From JAEUTH01 sp044230205 (GTDB lineage: Bacteria > Bacteroidota > Bacteroidia > AKYH767-A > OLB10), in assembly GCA_044230205.1 (NCBI GenBank), contig JBGARN010000002.1, forward strand, positions 27,024 to 91,023: 64,000 bases of DNA, given 5' to 3'. The notes below the pieces were generated by a model that worked only from the letters and a program-made list of their open reading frames with translations, was not told where the DNA came from and made no database searches. The position numbers and the translations under genes are program-made. Within the stretch, counting starts at the first letter, position 1. Each line of letters opens with the position of its first letter. Positions 45,338 to 55,585 of the stretch are shown piece by piece.

Positions 45338-46834
45338 TTACTTTATAGTAAGCCTTGCCATTTTGTATTCGCCTGATACATTGGATGCACGAAAAATTAT
45401 ACTTCCATCCGGGGCATTCTCATAAATCAAACTATTGGGCCAAACTGTACTGCGCACTCCGCCAACAGGCGTATTAAATTGCGGCAGCATGGCTACTTTG
45501 CCATCAGTATTAATTGCAGCAATTACAGGAATACGTGAATAACGTAAGTCATCAGATTGTTTTGGCGTTGGATTGGGTATGTACTTTAATTCATAGTCGT
45601 TAAACATCACCAATGCCACTCCCTCATCAACTGCCGTAATTATTCCATTATTGGCGCCCAGGTCATTGGTGCTTTTTTGTTCTTTATTGATAACCTGGTT
45701 ATAAACCAATTTACCTGCGGCATCAAGCGATACAACTAAAGCTTCATTATTATTATAATGAATATCATCAACAGGCCAGCCATCCTTCATGCGACCACTT
45801 GCCGATTTTTCTTCCCAATATTTTTCAGCAAACAAAAACATTTTTCCATCAGAAGCCAGACAGGTTTTGCGTAAAGTCAGGTTCTTGTATGGCTTTTCAA
45901 ATTTATTGTCCATGCTGGCCGTCATCTCCATTGATTTGTTATCTACCTTACGATAGTATGCCCCATGGCTGGTCGTTCCTCCAGCTACCACTTTTCCGTC
46001 TTCGCTGTTAAAGCCTGTGATGATTAAATCCTGTGCAGAGTTTAACTGATAATTGATTGTTGCAAATTTCTTTCCGCTCAAATCTATTTTCAATTGCTTA
46101 ATGTTTTTGCCGGCTTCATCAGCAACCAGTACATCATACTGCGGGTCATATTTCAAAAAAGTTTTTTTAACAACAAACACTTTACCATCGTTAGCCACCA
46201 TAGCATCATTATTAACTGCCTTATCCCAATCATAACTGAGCGTAAACGTATTTGCCCAAATAGTTTTAAGGTTAGCATCAGCTACAGTAAATTTTAATTG
46301 CTCCTTTGTGTCCTTAATACGTTCTGGCTCAAATTGTATCATTACTTTGCTTCCATCTGCCGAAGATTTTACAGTAAAGTTGCCACGCTTAGCCATCTTT
46401 TCAGCATTTTCAGCAGCAATTTCAGTTAACGCTTCGCTCTTTGTTCCGTCACTGCCAATTTCGTTTGTATATAATACATTGGCTTTACGTTTGTCATCCC
46501 ACAACGAAAGGAAGAGTACCATTTTATCATTAGGTAAAAAAGCAAAACCCTCGGTATCATACATTTTACCAAGGATGTTTCCCTGTGTAATATTCTTTTC
46601 CCAAAGCAATTCGTTTTTTGAATTGAAACGCGACAGCCATACAAAGGTTTGAAAGTACTTTAGCACATACTGCTGCTGCAAAACATAATAGCCTCCATCT
46701 GCAATTGGTCTTATTAATGTTGAGGGTTCAGGCAATTCATTTTGCTTATAAATCGGTCCGGCAGTAATTTGAATATTCTGGGCCTTTAATTGGCAAAAGA
46801 TTAATAACATTAAAAATAATGTGATGGTTCTCAT
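45338..46834 (-). CDS. exported protein of unknown function, propeller-like
   Basis: A 498-residue protein with a signal peptide (1-18, ending LKAQ). The body is a series of short beta strands (IRPIADGGYYVLQQQ, FAFLPNDKMVLFLSL, KSSADGSKVMIQFEPE, TWANTF-like WANTFTL, LITGFNSEDGKVVAGG) consistent with a six- or seven-bladed propeller. Unlike most exported proteins in this window it ends without a T9SS sorting domain (EYKMARLTIK), so it is probably periplasmic. The family was not recognised. It is divergent from the DUF2723 gene. Confidence 0.75.
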   Translation of the reverse strand: MRTITLFLMLLIFCQLKAQNIQITAGPIYKQNELPEPSTLIRPIADGGYYVLQQQYVLKYFQTFVWLSRFNSKNELLWEKNITQGNILGKMYDTEGFAFLPNDKMVLFLSLWDDKRKANVLYTNEIGSDGTKSEALTEIAAENAEKMAKRGNFTVKSSADGSKVMIQFEPERIKDTKEQLKFTVADANLKTIWANTFTLSYDWDKAVNNDAMVANDGKVFVVKKTFLKYDPQYDVLVADEAGKNIKQLKIDLSGKKFATINYQLNSAQDLIITGFNSEDGKVVAGGTTSHGAYYRKVDNKSMEMTASMDNKFEKPYKNLTLRKTCLASDGKMFLFAEKYWEEKSASGRMKDGWPVDDIHYNNNEALVVSLDAAGKLVYNQVINKEQKSTNDLGANNGIITAVDEGVALVMFNDYELKYIPNPTPKQSDDLRYSRIPVIAAINTDGKVAMLPQFNTPVGGVRSTVWPNSLIYENAPDGSIIFRASNVSGEYKMARLTIK

Positions 46835-47250
46835 GGTTCTGAATTTTGAAATAATATGGTTTCAAATTAAATCAAAAATATCAGATAGCATTGCTTTTGA
46901 TTCTATCGTGGTAATCTGATCGAACTAATTACTTCATTAAGTGCAGGTCAATTCAGGTAAGAAAATCCTGTTGTTTGATATTGTTTTACATTGGTTTATA
47001 GGTTTTTGAGTTTAATTGAAAAAATATTGCAGGTCATTCCGAATCCAGCCTCTATAATGAAGAATAATTCCGTCAAAATTCAAAGATCGAGGATTATGAT
47101 TCATATAACCATATGCCAAAGGTTAAATGAATAAAACAGGATCGATTGAAAAGGCACCAATGCATTAAGAGCCATGCCGTTAAATAAACCTAAATCAAAC
47201 AGCAGTTAATGGTAAACTTATATATTCGCACGCTTTATTACTATTAACAT
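46835..47250. other. 416-bp divergent intergenic region, nothing recognised
   Basis: AT-rich gap between the exported protein at 45338 and the DUF2723 gene. Both promoters should lie here. I saw no coding frame longer than about 25 codons, no tRNA and no strong hairpin; only a short dyad, CATAT-AACC-ATATG, near 47103. A near-match to the -7 box (TATATTCG) lies about 30 bp before 47251. Confidence 0.5.
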
Positions 47251-50200
47251 ATGCAACAATATCAGAGGATTAATAACATTGTAGGATGGCTGGTTTTTGC
47301 CATAGCTTCTTTTGTTTATCTATCAACCATTGAACCAACCGGCAGTTTTTGGGATTGCGGTGAGTTTATAGCCACTGCCAATAAATTACAGGTTGGCCAC
47401 CCACCCGGTGCACCATTCTTTTTAATTATTGCCCGTGTATTTATACTATTTGCAGGTGACAATGTAAAGATGATACCCATAATGGTGAACTCGCTTTCAG
47501 CCATCATGAGTGCTTTCTGTATTCTCTTTTTATTCTGGACTATTACCGCTTTTGCAAAAAAGGCCATAATTAAAGATCCAAAAAATATTACTACTGATCA
47601 GATATTGACAGTAATAGGAAGTGGCTTTATTGGTGCTGTAGCTTATACTTTTACTGATTCTTTCTGGTTTTCGGCAGTAGAGGGTGAAGTATATGCAAGT
47701 TCAGCAGCATTTACAGCCTGCGTTTTTTGGGCTATCATGAAATGGGATTCCGTGGCTGACGAAAAACATTCAACCCGCTGGATCATTCTTATTGCTTTCC
47801 TGATGGGCTTGTCAATAGGCGTTCACTTACTTAACCTGTTAACCATACCGGCTTTGGCACTCGTTTATTTCTTCAGAAAATATCCGTTTAGCTGGATAGG
47901 CATAGTAAAAACGCTTGCAGTTGGTGTGGTAATTTTAGCTGTTGTTCAATTTGGTGTTATACAGTACTATCTTAAAATAGGCAGTTATTTCGAATTGCTT
48001 TTTGTTAACTCTCTCGGCATGCCTTTTTGGTCGGGAATTATTTTCTTTAACCTGGTTGTAATAGCAGCGCTTATCTATGGTATCTATCATACACAGGTTA
48101 ATCAAAAACCTCTGTTCAATACTGTGCTGCTTTGTTTCGCATTTATCCTTATCGGATATTATTCCTATGCACAGGTTGTTGTTCGATCTGGAGCAAATCC
48201 TCCTTTAGATGAAAACGATCCTGAAAATGTTTTCGGATTATTAAGTTATCTGAACCGCGAACAGTATGGTGATTTCCCATTATTACACGGGCAGTATTTT
48301 AATGCTCAGCTTGAAAGGCAGGACCAGGGCCCAGCTATGTATGCTCAAACAAAAGATAAATACATTAAAGTAGGCAACAAGCCTATAGCTGTTTATGAAA
48401 AAGAAAATACAGGATTTTTTCCGCGAATGTGGAGCTCTCAGGAAAATCACGTATCAGCTTATAAATCATGGACAGGAACCCCCGGAGATCGAAGGCCGAC
48501 TTTTGGTGAAAACATGGCATTCTTTTTCAAGTACCAGGTTAACCACATGTTTATACGTTATTTCATGTGGAATTTTGTCGGTCGGCAAAACGACCTGCAG
48601 GGACATGGCGATATTTTAAAAGGCAACTGGATTAGCGGAATTAAAGCTATTGATGCCATAAGGCTTGGGCCACAGGATCAGCTTCCAAAAAGCATGACTG
48701 AGAATAAAGCCCGGAACTGTTTCTATTTTCTTCCATTGATTTTAGGGTTACTGGGCATGGTATATCATTTTTTGAGCGATCGTAAAGATTTTATGATTGT
48801 AATGCTACTCTTTCTGATGACAGGCCTTGCTATTATCTTATACCTTAATCAAACGCCATATCAGCCACGTGAACGTGATTATGCCTATGCGGGCGCTTTT
48901 TATGCCTTTGCAATATGGATAGGTCTTGGTGTTGCGGCAATTGCAGATATGCTGCAAAATAAAATTAACCCCAAAGTGGCCATTATTACAGCCATACTTG
49001 TTTCCTCATCTGTTCCTTATGTGCTTGCAAAAGAAGGATGGGATGATCATGATCGTTCCTATCGTTATACTTCGCGCGATTTTGCAGTTGATTATCTTAA
49101 TTCATGCGCACCCAATGCCATCATATTTACCAATGGCGATAACGATACCTTCCCCTTGTGGTATGCGCAGGAAGTTGAAAATGTACGTACGGATGTCAGG
49201 ATTGTAAATCTAAGTCTTTTAAATACCGACTGGTATGCTAATCAAATGAAACGGCAGGCCTATCAGTCTGCTCCGGTGCCCATTACATTACCTGAATCGA
49301 AATACATGCAGGGCACCCGTGATTACATTCCATTTTACGATAAACGCATTCCTGATTATACTGACCTAAGTGAAATCTTCAACTTTATAACCAGTGATGA
49401 TGTTAATCTTAAATTGCAAACACGTGGTGGAAATGACATTAATTATCTTCCAACAAAAAAGTTCCGCTTAAAAATTGATAAAGAAGCTGTTTTAAAAACA
49501 GGAACAGTTGCATTAAAAGACAGTGCTAAAATAGTTGATTACATCGATTGGGATTACAATAAAGATTATGTAGCAAAGGCTGATTTATTTATGCTGGATA
49601 TTCTTGCGCACAATAACTGGAAACGACCTATATACTATGCTGTTACAATAGGCAGTGATGGTTATATTGGTTTGGAGAACTATTTCCAGGCTGAAGGTCT
49701 TGCTTACAGGCTGGTGCCCATTAAAGCTGTAAAAAATGACGGGCAGCCGGGCCGTGTAGGTACAGATCCGATGTATGATAACATGATGAATAAATTTGTT
49801 TGGGGGAATATGGCTGATCCACGTGTTTACCTTGATCAGAATAACCTGAACATGACCATGAATCTTCGCTTTAATTTTGCCCGCCTTGCTGATGCACTGC
49901 TTGAAGAAGGTAAGCGCGATTCATCAATTAAAGCGCTTGACAAGTGCCTGGAAGTAATGCCGGATAAAACAGTTCCTTATAATTTATCTTGCCTTCGCTT
50001 GATTGAAGTTTACTACAGGAATGGATTGGCTGCTCAGCAAAACGATTCTGCTGCAAGTGCAAACACAGATGTAGAAAAAATGAGACTCTCCGCTAAAGCC
50101 TGTTTCGATAAAGGAAATGTGATTGCAAAACGACTTGCCGAAATTACAGCTGATGATCTGAATTATTATTTCTCATTATCCGGAACTGATTTCTTTCCGA

Positions 50201-50355
50201 ATGTGGAGCGCGAAATGAATCAGTCAATGGCTGTGTTTATGGAATTACAAAGGCTTACAAGGCTTTCGGGCCAGAAAGATATTACTGCAGATATGGAAGG
50301 CAGGTTTAAAAAACTGGAGCAACGGTATATGCAAAATAATCCTCAGTCAAATTAA
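47251..50355 (+). CDS. DUF2723 membrane protein (O-mannosyltransferase-like)
   Basis: A 1034-residue polytopic protein found throughout Bacteroidota. The N-terminal signature TGSFWDCGEFIATANKLQVG (about 30-49) and HPPGAPFFLIIARVF carry the acidic residues expected of a GT-C type active site, as in protein O-mannosyltransferases. About a dozen hydrophobic segments follow to about residue 600. A soluble domain comes next, with FTNGDNDTFPLWYAQEVENV and TPYQPRERDYAYAGAFYAFA before it. The C-terminus is helical and TPR-like (about 860-1030). The family is probably a glycosyltransferase at the outer face of the inner membrane; donor and acceptor are unproven. A strong terminator follows. Confidence 0.86.
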   Translation: MQQYQRINNIVGWLVFAIASFVYLSTIEPTGSFWDCGEFIATANKLQVGHPPGAPFFLIIARVFILFAGDNVKMIPIMVNSLSAIMSAFCILFLFWTITAFAKKAIIKDPKNITTDQILTVIGSGFIGAVAYTFTDSFWFSAVEGEVYASSAAFTACVFWAIMKWDSVADEKHSTRWIILIAFLMGLSIGVHLLNLLTIPALALVYFFRKYPFSWIGIVKTLAVGVVILAVVQFGVIQYYLKIGSYFELLFVNSLGMPFWSGIIFFNLVVIAALIYGIYHTQVNQKPLFNTVLLCFAFILIGYYSYAQVVVRSGANPPLDENDPENVFGLLSYLNREQYGDFPLLHGQYFNAQLERQDQGPAMYAQTKDKYIKVGNKPIAVYEKENTGFFPRMWSSQENHVSAYKSWTGTPGDRRPTFGENMAFFFKYQVNHMFIRYFMWNFVGRQNDLQGHGDILKGNWISGIKAIDAIRLGPQDQLPKSMTENKARNCFYFLPLILGLLGMVYHFLSDRKDFMIVMLLFLMTGLAIILYLNQTPYQPRERDYAYAGAFYAFAIWIGLGVAAIADMLQNKINPKVAIITAILVSSSVPYVLAKEGWDDHDRSYRYTSRDFAVDYLNSCAPNAIIFTNGDNDTFPLWYAQEVENVRTDVRIVNLSLLNTDWYANQMKRQAYQSAPVPITLPESKYMQGTRDYIPFYDKRIPDYTDLSEIFNFITSDDVNLKLQTRGGNDINYLPTKKFRLKIDKEAVLKTGTVALKDSAKIVDYIDWDYNKDYVAKADLFMLDILAHNNWKRPIYYAVTIGSDGYIGLENYFQAEGLAYRLVPIKAVKNDGQPGRVGTDPMYDNMMNKFVWGNMADPRVYLDQNNLNMTMNLRFNFARLADALLEEGKRDSSIKALDKCLEVMPDKTVPYNLSCLRLIEVYYRNGLAAQQNDSAASANTDVEKMRLSAKACFDKGNVIAKRLAEITADDLNYYFSLSGTDFFPNVEREMNQSMAVFMELQRLTRLSGQKDITADMEGRFKKLEQRYMQNNPQSN

Positions 50356-50420
50356 TTGACAAAGACGAATTGTTGTAACAAGAGCGCCTCAAGCCTAATC
50401 AGCTATTTTGGTGTTGCAAA

Positions 50421-50457
50421 TAAAAAATCCGGAATCTAAAACGTTCCGGATTTTTTA
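50421..50457. terminator. intrinsic terminator after DUF2723 gene
   Basis: A 14-bp perfect stem, TAAAAAATCCGGAA (50421-50434) with TTCCGGATTTTTTA (50444-50457), encloses a nine-base loop. T-runs on both sides allow it to act in both directions; the convergent glutathione peroxidase gene ends 100 bp away. Confidence 0.88.
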
Positions 50458-50556
50458 TTTTTATTAAAACTGATTTGAATGCTAAATCTGATGTGCTAAT
50501 TTTTACAGCTGGTTTATTGAAGAGCACTATGCTTTCAAGCATCCTTCCAAAAAATA

Positions 50557-51387
50557 TTAATTACTGTGATTAATAATCACCTTTTTGCAAATGGTAGCAG
50601 AGTGCAATTCAATCTTTACAAAATAAATTCCGTTTGCCAGCTTTGTTGTGGGCATTGACATACGGTTATTGATATTTACGGCATCAGCTTCAAATTTTGA
50701 ATATAACCTGCCATCTATACCTACCAGGCTTATATGGGCCCTAGAATTTGCGCTCATTGATATATGCAATAAATCATTTGCAGGATTTGGAAATACATCC
50801 ACATTTAAATCCGGATTGTTTTCACTAACCTGTAAAACAGACGGTGATAAAATCCAATTAACAATACTGGTATCCAGCGGGCTTACAGCACTTGGCTTGT
50901 AATCGTGCCAGTTCCCTGCTTCATCAATCATGAACTTATAAAAATTCCAAAGCACAGGTGCGTCCATAACGCCATTGCGGCTTTGCAATTGCAGCCATTT
51001 ATATACCTCAGCGGTATCAACTGCGGTGATTGATATTTTTTTCATCATCTGAAATGTAACACCATAGGTATTGGTGCAAAAGCTGTCAATTTGAGTTTCA
51101 TCACCGGGTTCTTGTCCGCCAAAATCATTACATGGAAAACCGAGTATAGTAAATGTACTGTCACCGTATAATTGAAACAATTGTTCAAGTTCAGCATATT
51201 GTGGTGTGTAGGCACAAAATGAGGCCGTATTAACCACCAGAACTTTTTTGCCTGCAAGAGTTGCAAAGTCAAGTGTGTCACCATTTATGGTAATGGCACT
51301 GAAATCATGAAAAGTTTCCAGGGTCGTTTGGGCACTGCTTGAGTTGATGTAAACTAAACAACACAGTATAGCAATAATTGATTTCAT
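50557..51387 (-). CDS. secreted glutathione peroxidase with T9SS sorting domain
   Basis: A 276-residue fusion. A signal peptide (1-20, ending SSAQ) and a complete glutathione peroxidase domain (about 22-182) are followed by a T9SS type A sorting domain (about 200-276: DVFPNPANDLLHIS, TTKLANGIYFVKIE, CKKVIINHSN). Peroxidatic C58 lies in NTASFCAYTPQY and is encoded by TGT, so it is not selenocysteine. Q92 is in GGQEPG, and W147-N148 complete the tetrad. A second cysteine, C104 in IDSFCTNTYG, sits where thioredoxin-dependent members have the resolving cysteine. So the enzyme is predicted to reduce peroxides at the cell surface. The source of reducing power outside the cell is unclear. Confidence 0.9.
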   Translation of the reverse strand: MKSIIAILCCLVYINSSSAQTTLETFHDFSAITINGDTLDFATLAGKKVLVVNTASFCAYTPQYAELEQLFQLYGDSTFTILGFPCNDFGGQEPGDETQIDSFCTNTYGVTFQMMKKISITAVDTAEVYKWLQLQSRNGVMDAPVLWNFYKFMIDEAGNWHDYKPSAVSPLDTSIVNWILSPSVLQVSENNPDLNVDVFPNPANDLLHISMSANSRAHISLVGIDGRLYSKFEADAVNINNRMSMPTTKLANGIYFVKIELHSATICKKVIINHSN

Positions 51388-51537
51388 TGTTTATCTGAAT
51401 TTATTCAACACCAAATATACGTTCATTCCGGTTTAATATTGCCTGATCAATAAGTTAATGACATTGCCTAAGGTAATCGCTTGCCTGGTAATAACTTAAA
51501 GACTGCAGCCCGCAGATCACAGAACTTCAAACAGTAT

Positions 51538-54500
51538 TTACATCCGAATAATTTTGCCTGACGAAAGAAGCACTGATGAGCTGTTTCTTAATTGATAATA
51601 ATAAACCCCTGAAGGGAAGCCGGTAAAACAAAATTGCTGTTTCGCTGAGGATAAAATTTGCTGTTGTACTGTTAGGCCCAATGCATTTTTAATTTCCAAT
51701 GTTAATGGCGTGAGGTTGAAATCATTGTAATAAGCTGTTGCACAATCAACAACAGGATTGGGTTGAAAAATGAGTTGCTTTTTAGTTTGGGAAGCTTCAT
51801 TAATTCCAACATATGTTGTAATGGTTATTCCCACACCTAAATTATAATCAGTTGGAAATGTATTGCTAATAGTGTGAAAGGTTTCATTAGTAACAATGGC
51901 GGGATTAAAATCAAAGTAAATTCCCACTTTATTATTAATAACCGTACCCAATGGTGCAGATGAGTTTGGTTTTACGCTGAACTGCACAAATCCTTCGCTT
52001 TCCAATAGATTAGTTGAGCTGTCGGGCAAATTAATGTTCTCAAAATAAAAAGTAAGCACCGGCCTTTGGCTACCGCTTACATACCATTTGTATGGATGCG
52101 ATGAAGCTCCTTCGGTAAATGTTGCCAAATCAATATTTGCATCCAATGTGTCTCGCAACATAATCTGATAAGCTGTATCGTTTCCTGTATTTTGAAAATG
52201 TAATATATATTCAATTTCAGTATTTGGCTTTATTAAATGCGCCCCGGTTACGCCTTCAGGAATGGCAAGTTTTTCATTAGGGTCAAAACCATTTAATAAA
52301 GGTGAGCAGGTTATTGAAGTGGAAGGGTTATCATCGTCATCATTAAACTGATTAACAAAACCCTTATGAATATTAACCGGTAAACCGGCATTGCAACCTT
52401 CAACGGTTATTGATGGAGATTGTAATGAAGGATTGTATGGCGTGTTGTCTGCTTCGAGGCGTATGGTTTGTCCGCTTGCAGGAATTGTTACAACTGCACT
52501 GTCTGCTGAATTCAATTTAAATTTGCTTTCGTAAACCAGCAATGAGTCAAAATAAACATGCATTGTGCTGCTGTCATTCATGTTTCCGGCTCCGGAATTT
52601 TTTATGGTTACCAATGCGCTAGGTGCATTGCAGGTAGCTTCAAGCGTAATATCACTATTGTCCCAAAGTGTATTTGCAATTATGCAATTGTTTCCAGGCG
52701 TGATAGCAGCACGAACACATTCGGTTAAGCCAATAACATTAGCAATGCAAGCTACAGAATCTAAAATTGTTATCGCACCACATTGGCCTGCTGCAATGGT
52801 GCCTAAACTATACGTGATTAAACTATCCTGCTTGCTTGTCCAGGGCGGAATACTTGTGAGTGAAAATACATTTTCGGGATAAATCAATTTTATTTCAGCA
52901 TTTGTTGCATCCTGAATTCCAACATTACAATAACTGATGGTAGTGTAACTTTTCTGACACACACGCCTGCGGGTTGAGGCACCATTCAGGTAAAGAAGAT
53001 GGCATGTTTTAATACTGTCAGCAAAATCAAGATCCTCAACTGTGGAAGTTGTAGTATCAACAATTGCAGTTAAGTTGCCGTTACTAACCGGGCAAAACTG
53101 AGTGATGTTAAATAATGACGTACGTTTGATTTGAGATATGGTGTATGTGCCGGTATCAGCAACATTAAAAAGATAATCGCCTTTATTATCCGTTCCTGAA
53201 TATTGTGAACCAGGTTCAGCTTTAACAATCATGCTTCCTAAACCTTTTTCATTAATATCTTTTATACAATCCACACTCAGGTCCTGGAAAATATTTCCTT
53301 TCAATTGCTTGTAATCAATGGGTGGCTGCGGGTCAACAATCCACGATGCAAGATTAGTGCGATATTGTTTATTCATACGTGTAAACACTCCACCAGCGTA
53401 AAGACGATCACCATACAAACAAAATCTTGAAATAAAACCGCTTGAGGTCAGTGAGTCATTCCAGTAACTGAAATTACCGGTAACAGGATCAACCAATGCT
53501 ACAGGATCATCATAAGTTGGCGGTCCGTATATGCGCACACTGCCTCCGCATAATAGTGAATCATGATAAACAACAATATCATTAATCACTCCACCACCAA
53601 CAGGATAAAAATCAGGATTCCATGCCGTTGCTTTTCCTGTTGCTGTATCTAACTCAGCAAGATTGTAGCGTACTGAATCTCCCATTTCCTGAAAAGCACC
53701 ATAAACAAATAATTTATTGTTATGGTGCAAGGTGCCTTGTGGGTAATAAGAATTAAATGCATTGAGTCCTACTTCAAAAGCAGCAACACTTTGTGTAAGC
53801 ATATTATAACAGGCAACATCGCGTCTTGGTAATCCGTTAATGGAATCGAATTTCCCTGCCATAAAAATTTTATCATCCCAAAAATGCAAATGCATAACGG
53901 CCTTTATACCACCGCCCGATGTAACAGAAATATTTTGTGGAATGTGATTAAAAGTCAACGTATCGAATGCCGTGATGCCTTTTTGCACCACATTATTTAC
54001 AGTGTCAAAATCACCACAGAGGTACAACAAATCCTTGTTTACAAAAGCCCGCCTGGTGCCAGCTGCGGAAGGGCTCCATGAATCGGGAATACCAGTATAA
54101 GGATCAACGCTTGCTACGCGGGAGCGTGGTAAGCCTCCTACTGTATTAAAGCCACCTATGATAACTAATTTGCCGTTTACAAATTTCATATCATTAATGC
54201 CGCCATCAACTGCAGGTGCAAAACCATTCGGCAAATTGGTTAGCGTATTTATTGCTGCAATGTTATGACGGTAAACGCCAGCTAAGTTATTGGCACCATA
54301 TGTATTTACAGCGCCACCAAAATAAGCGGTATCACCGGTAAAAAAAATATCATACAACGAATTACTCGCTTTAACATTAGTTGGAATTATAGTTCCGTTT
54401 ATTGTATCTGTTATACAAAATGGGGAAGCGCTACCTGATGTTGTTCCACTGGTATAAATATTACCATCGTAATACTTAACACAATTATTAATCATATTAG

Positions 54501-55479
54501 TAGTAGCAGGTGACCAACTGTTATCAACTGTGCCTGTTAAATTGATCCGGGCAATACCATTGTGCGGATTAGAACCTGCACCATCAAAATATCCCGCTAT
54601 ATAAATAGTGTTGCCAACAATTTCAAAATCGTAAATGGTTGGATTGGTGACACTGTTAGATAAGGAGGTAGTTAAAGCACCCAACGAATGATTGGTAAGG
54701 TTAAAATACGTAAGGTACCTGCGGGTATTACCAAACATTCCGGTAAAATTCCCAGCTACATAAAGTGTATCGTTTGATGTTTTCAAACAATTGATATAAC
54801 CATTTATTCCCGGGTTCGCATAGAATGTTGATTTAGCACCGGTAAGAGTATCAACTTCAACAAGGTGATATCGGGTAGTGCCACCAACCTTGTCGAACCT
54901 GCCACCAACATAAACCTGACTTGCATAAGCCGCCAATGCATTACAATATATACCGTTAAGAGAATCGATATTGGCATCCCAACTCAACAATGCACCGTTA
55001 GCAGGGTCTAAGGCGGCAGCTAATATTCTTTTTGTGGTTCCGATGTATTGAAACTTTCCACCGATGTAGAGTTTGTTGCCATAAAGCAATATGGCATAAA
55101 CATCTTTCTTAACATCAACACTAAATGCAGGATCAATAGTATAATTCGAAAAAATGTGAGCCACATTATTTATGGCTGGATAGCCGGGCACTGTAAAATT
55201 GCCGCATATAAAAAAACCACCATTATTATCACTGATTATTTTTCGCACAGTTCCATTAATCTGTGTGTAGTTGGTAAGAATATTTTCTGTGGATAATTGT
55301 ATTGGAACAAGGCAACCGGTAATGGGCCCGAGGTAATCGAAAAAACCACCGAGGTACAAAGTGTTGCCAACACGCTCTACTGTGTTCACCTGTCCGTCTG
55401 TTGTCCAGAAAGTAGTATCGAGTTGGGCTTTAGCAGTAAAAAACAGGATACAAAATAAATATGGCAAGAGTGTTTTCAT
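51538..55479 (-). CDS. giant T9SS protein with propeller repeats and SdrD-B-like domain
   Basis: A 1313-residue secreted protein. The ATG at 55479 is preferred because it begins a clean signal peptide (MKTLLPYLFCILFFTAKAQ); an upstream in-frame ATG adds 14 residues. Residues about 20-700 hold many 'LYxGGxF...G...R...A.LD..TG....W' repeats of the delta-60/propeller type (for example LYIGGKFQYIGTTKR, VYVGGRFDKVGGTTRYH). Next come an SdrD B-like domain (GNIFQDLSVDCIKDINEKGL), a conserved Bacteroidota repeat (GFDPNEKLAIPEG, IEYILHFQNTGNDTAYQI) and a T9SS type A tail (LIFQPNPVVDCATAYY, FTGFPSGVYYYQLR, SGKIIRM). It looks like a long adhesin-like surface stalk (inference). Confidence 0.88.
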   Translation of the reverse strand: MKTLLPYLFCILFFTAKAQLDTTFWTTDGQVNTVERVGNTLYLGGFFDYLGPITGCLVPIQLSTENILTNYTQINGTVRKIISDNNGGFFICGNFTVPGYPAINNVAHIFSNYTIDPAFSVDVKKDVYAILLYGNKLYIGGKFQYIGTTKRILAAALDPANGALLSWDANIDSLNGIYCNALAAYASQVYVGGRFDKVGGTTRYHLVEVDTLTGAKSTFYANPGINGYINCLKTSNDTLYVAGNFTGMFGNTRRYLTYFNLTNHSLGALTTSLSNSVTNPTIYDFEIVGNTIYIAGYFDGAGSNPHNGIARINLTGTVDNSWSPATTNMINNCVKYYDGNIYTSGTTSGSASPFCITDTINGTIIPTNVKASNSLYDIFFTGDTAYFGGAVNTYGANNLAGVYRHNIAAINTLTNLPNGFAPAVDGGINDMKFVNGKLVIIGGFNTVGGLPRSRVASVDPYTGIPDSWSPSAAGTRRAFVNKDLLYLCGDFDTVNNVVQKGITAFDTLTFNHIPQNISVTSGGGIKAVMHLHFWDDKIFMAGKFDSINGLPRRDVACYNMLTQSVAAFEVGLNAFNSYYPQGTLHHNNKLFVYGAFQEMGDSVRYNLAELDTATGKATAWNPDFYPVGGGVINDIVVYHDSLLCGGSVRIYGPPTYDDPVALVDPVTGNFSYWNDSLTSSGFISRFCLYGDRLYAGGVFTRMNKQYRTNLASWIVDPQPPIDYKQLKGNIFQDLSVDCIKDINEKGLGSMIVKAEPGSQYSGTDNKGDYLFNVADTGTYTISQIKRTSLFNITQFCPVSNGNLTAIVDTTTSTVEDLDFADSIKTCHLLYLNGASTRRRVCQKSYTTISYCNVGIQDATNAEIKLIYPENVFSLTSIPPWTSKQDSLITYSLGTIAAGQCGAITILDSVACIANVIGLTECVRAAITPGNNCIIANTLWDNSDITLEATCNAPSALVTIKNSGAGNMNDSSTMHVYFDSLLVYESKFKLNSADSAVVTIPASGQTIRLEADNTPYNPSLQSPSITVEGCNAGLPVNIHKGFVNQFNDDDDNPSTSITCSPLLNGFDPNEKLAIPEGVTGAHLIKPNTEIEYILHFQNTGNDTAYQIMLRDTLDANIDLATFTEGASSHPYKWYVSGSQRPVLTFYFENINLPDSSTNLLESEGFVQFSVKPNSSAPLGTVINNKVGIYFDFNPAIVTNETFHTISNTFPTDYNLGVGITITTYVGINEASQTKKQLIFQPNPVVDCATAYYNDFNLTPLTLEIKNALGLTVQQQILSSAKQQFCFTGFPSGVYYYQLRNSSSVLLSSGKIIRM

Positions 55480-55585
55480 GTGGTAATAGTGTGATAATTT
55501 ATTTACGAATATAAAAAACAACCATTATAACCCATATAGTTTATTACGTATTTAGTTTATTTGGCTTTGGAAAAAAATCAGAACT

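Noticed and set aside
45338..46834. T9SS sorting tail on the exported unknown protein
   Set aside because: The C-terminus lacks the PNP motif and the GIY motif of sorting domains.
50557..51387. Selenocysteine in the glutathione peroxidase
   Set aside because: The peroxidatic residue is encoded by TGT, a plain cysteine codon, and no SECIS-like hairpin is needed.
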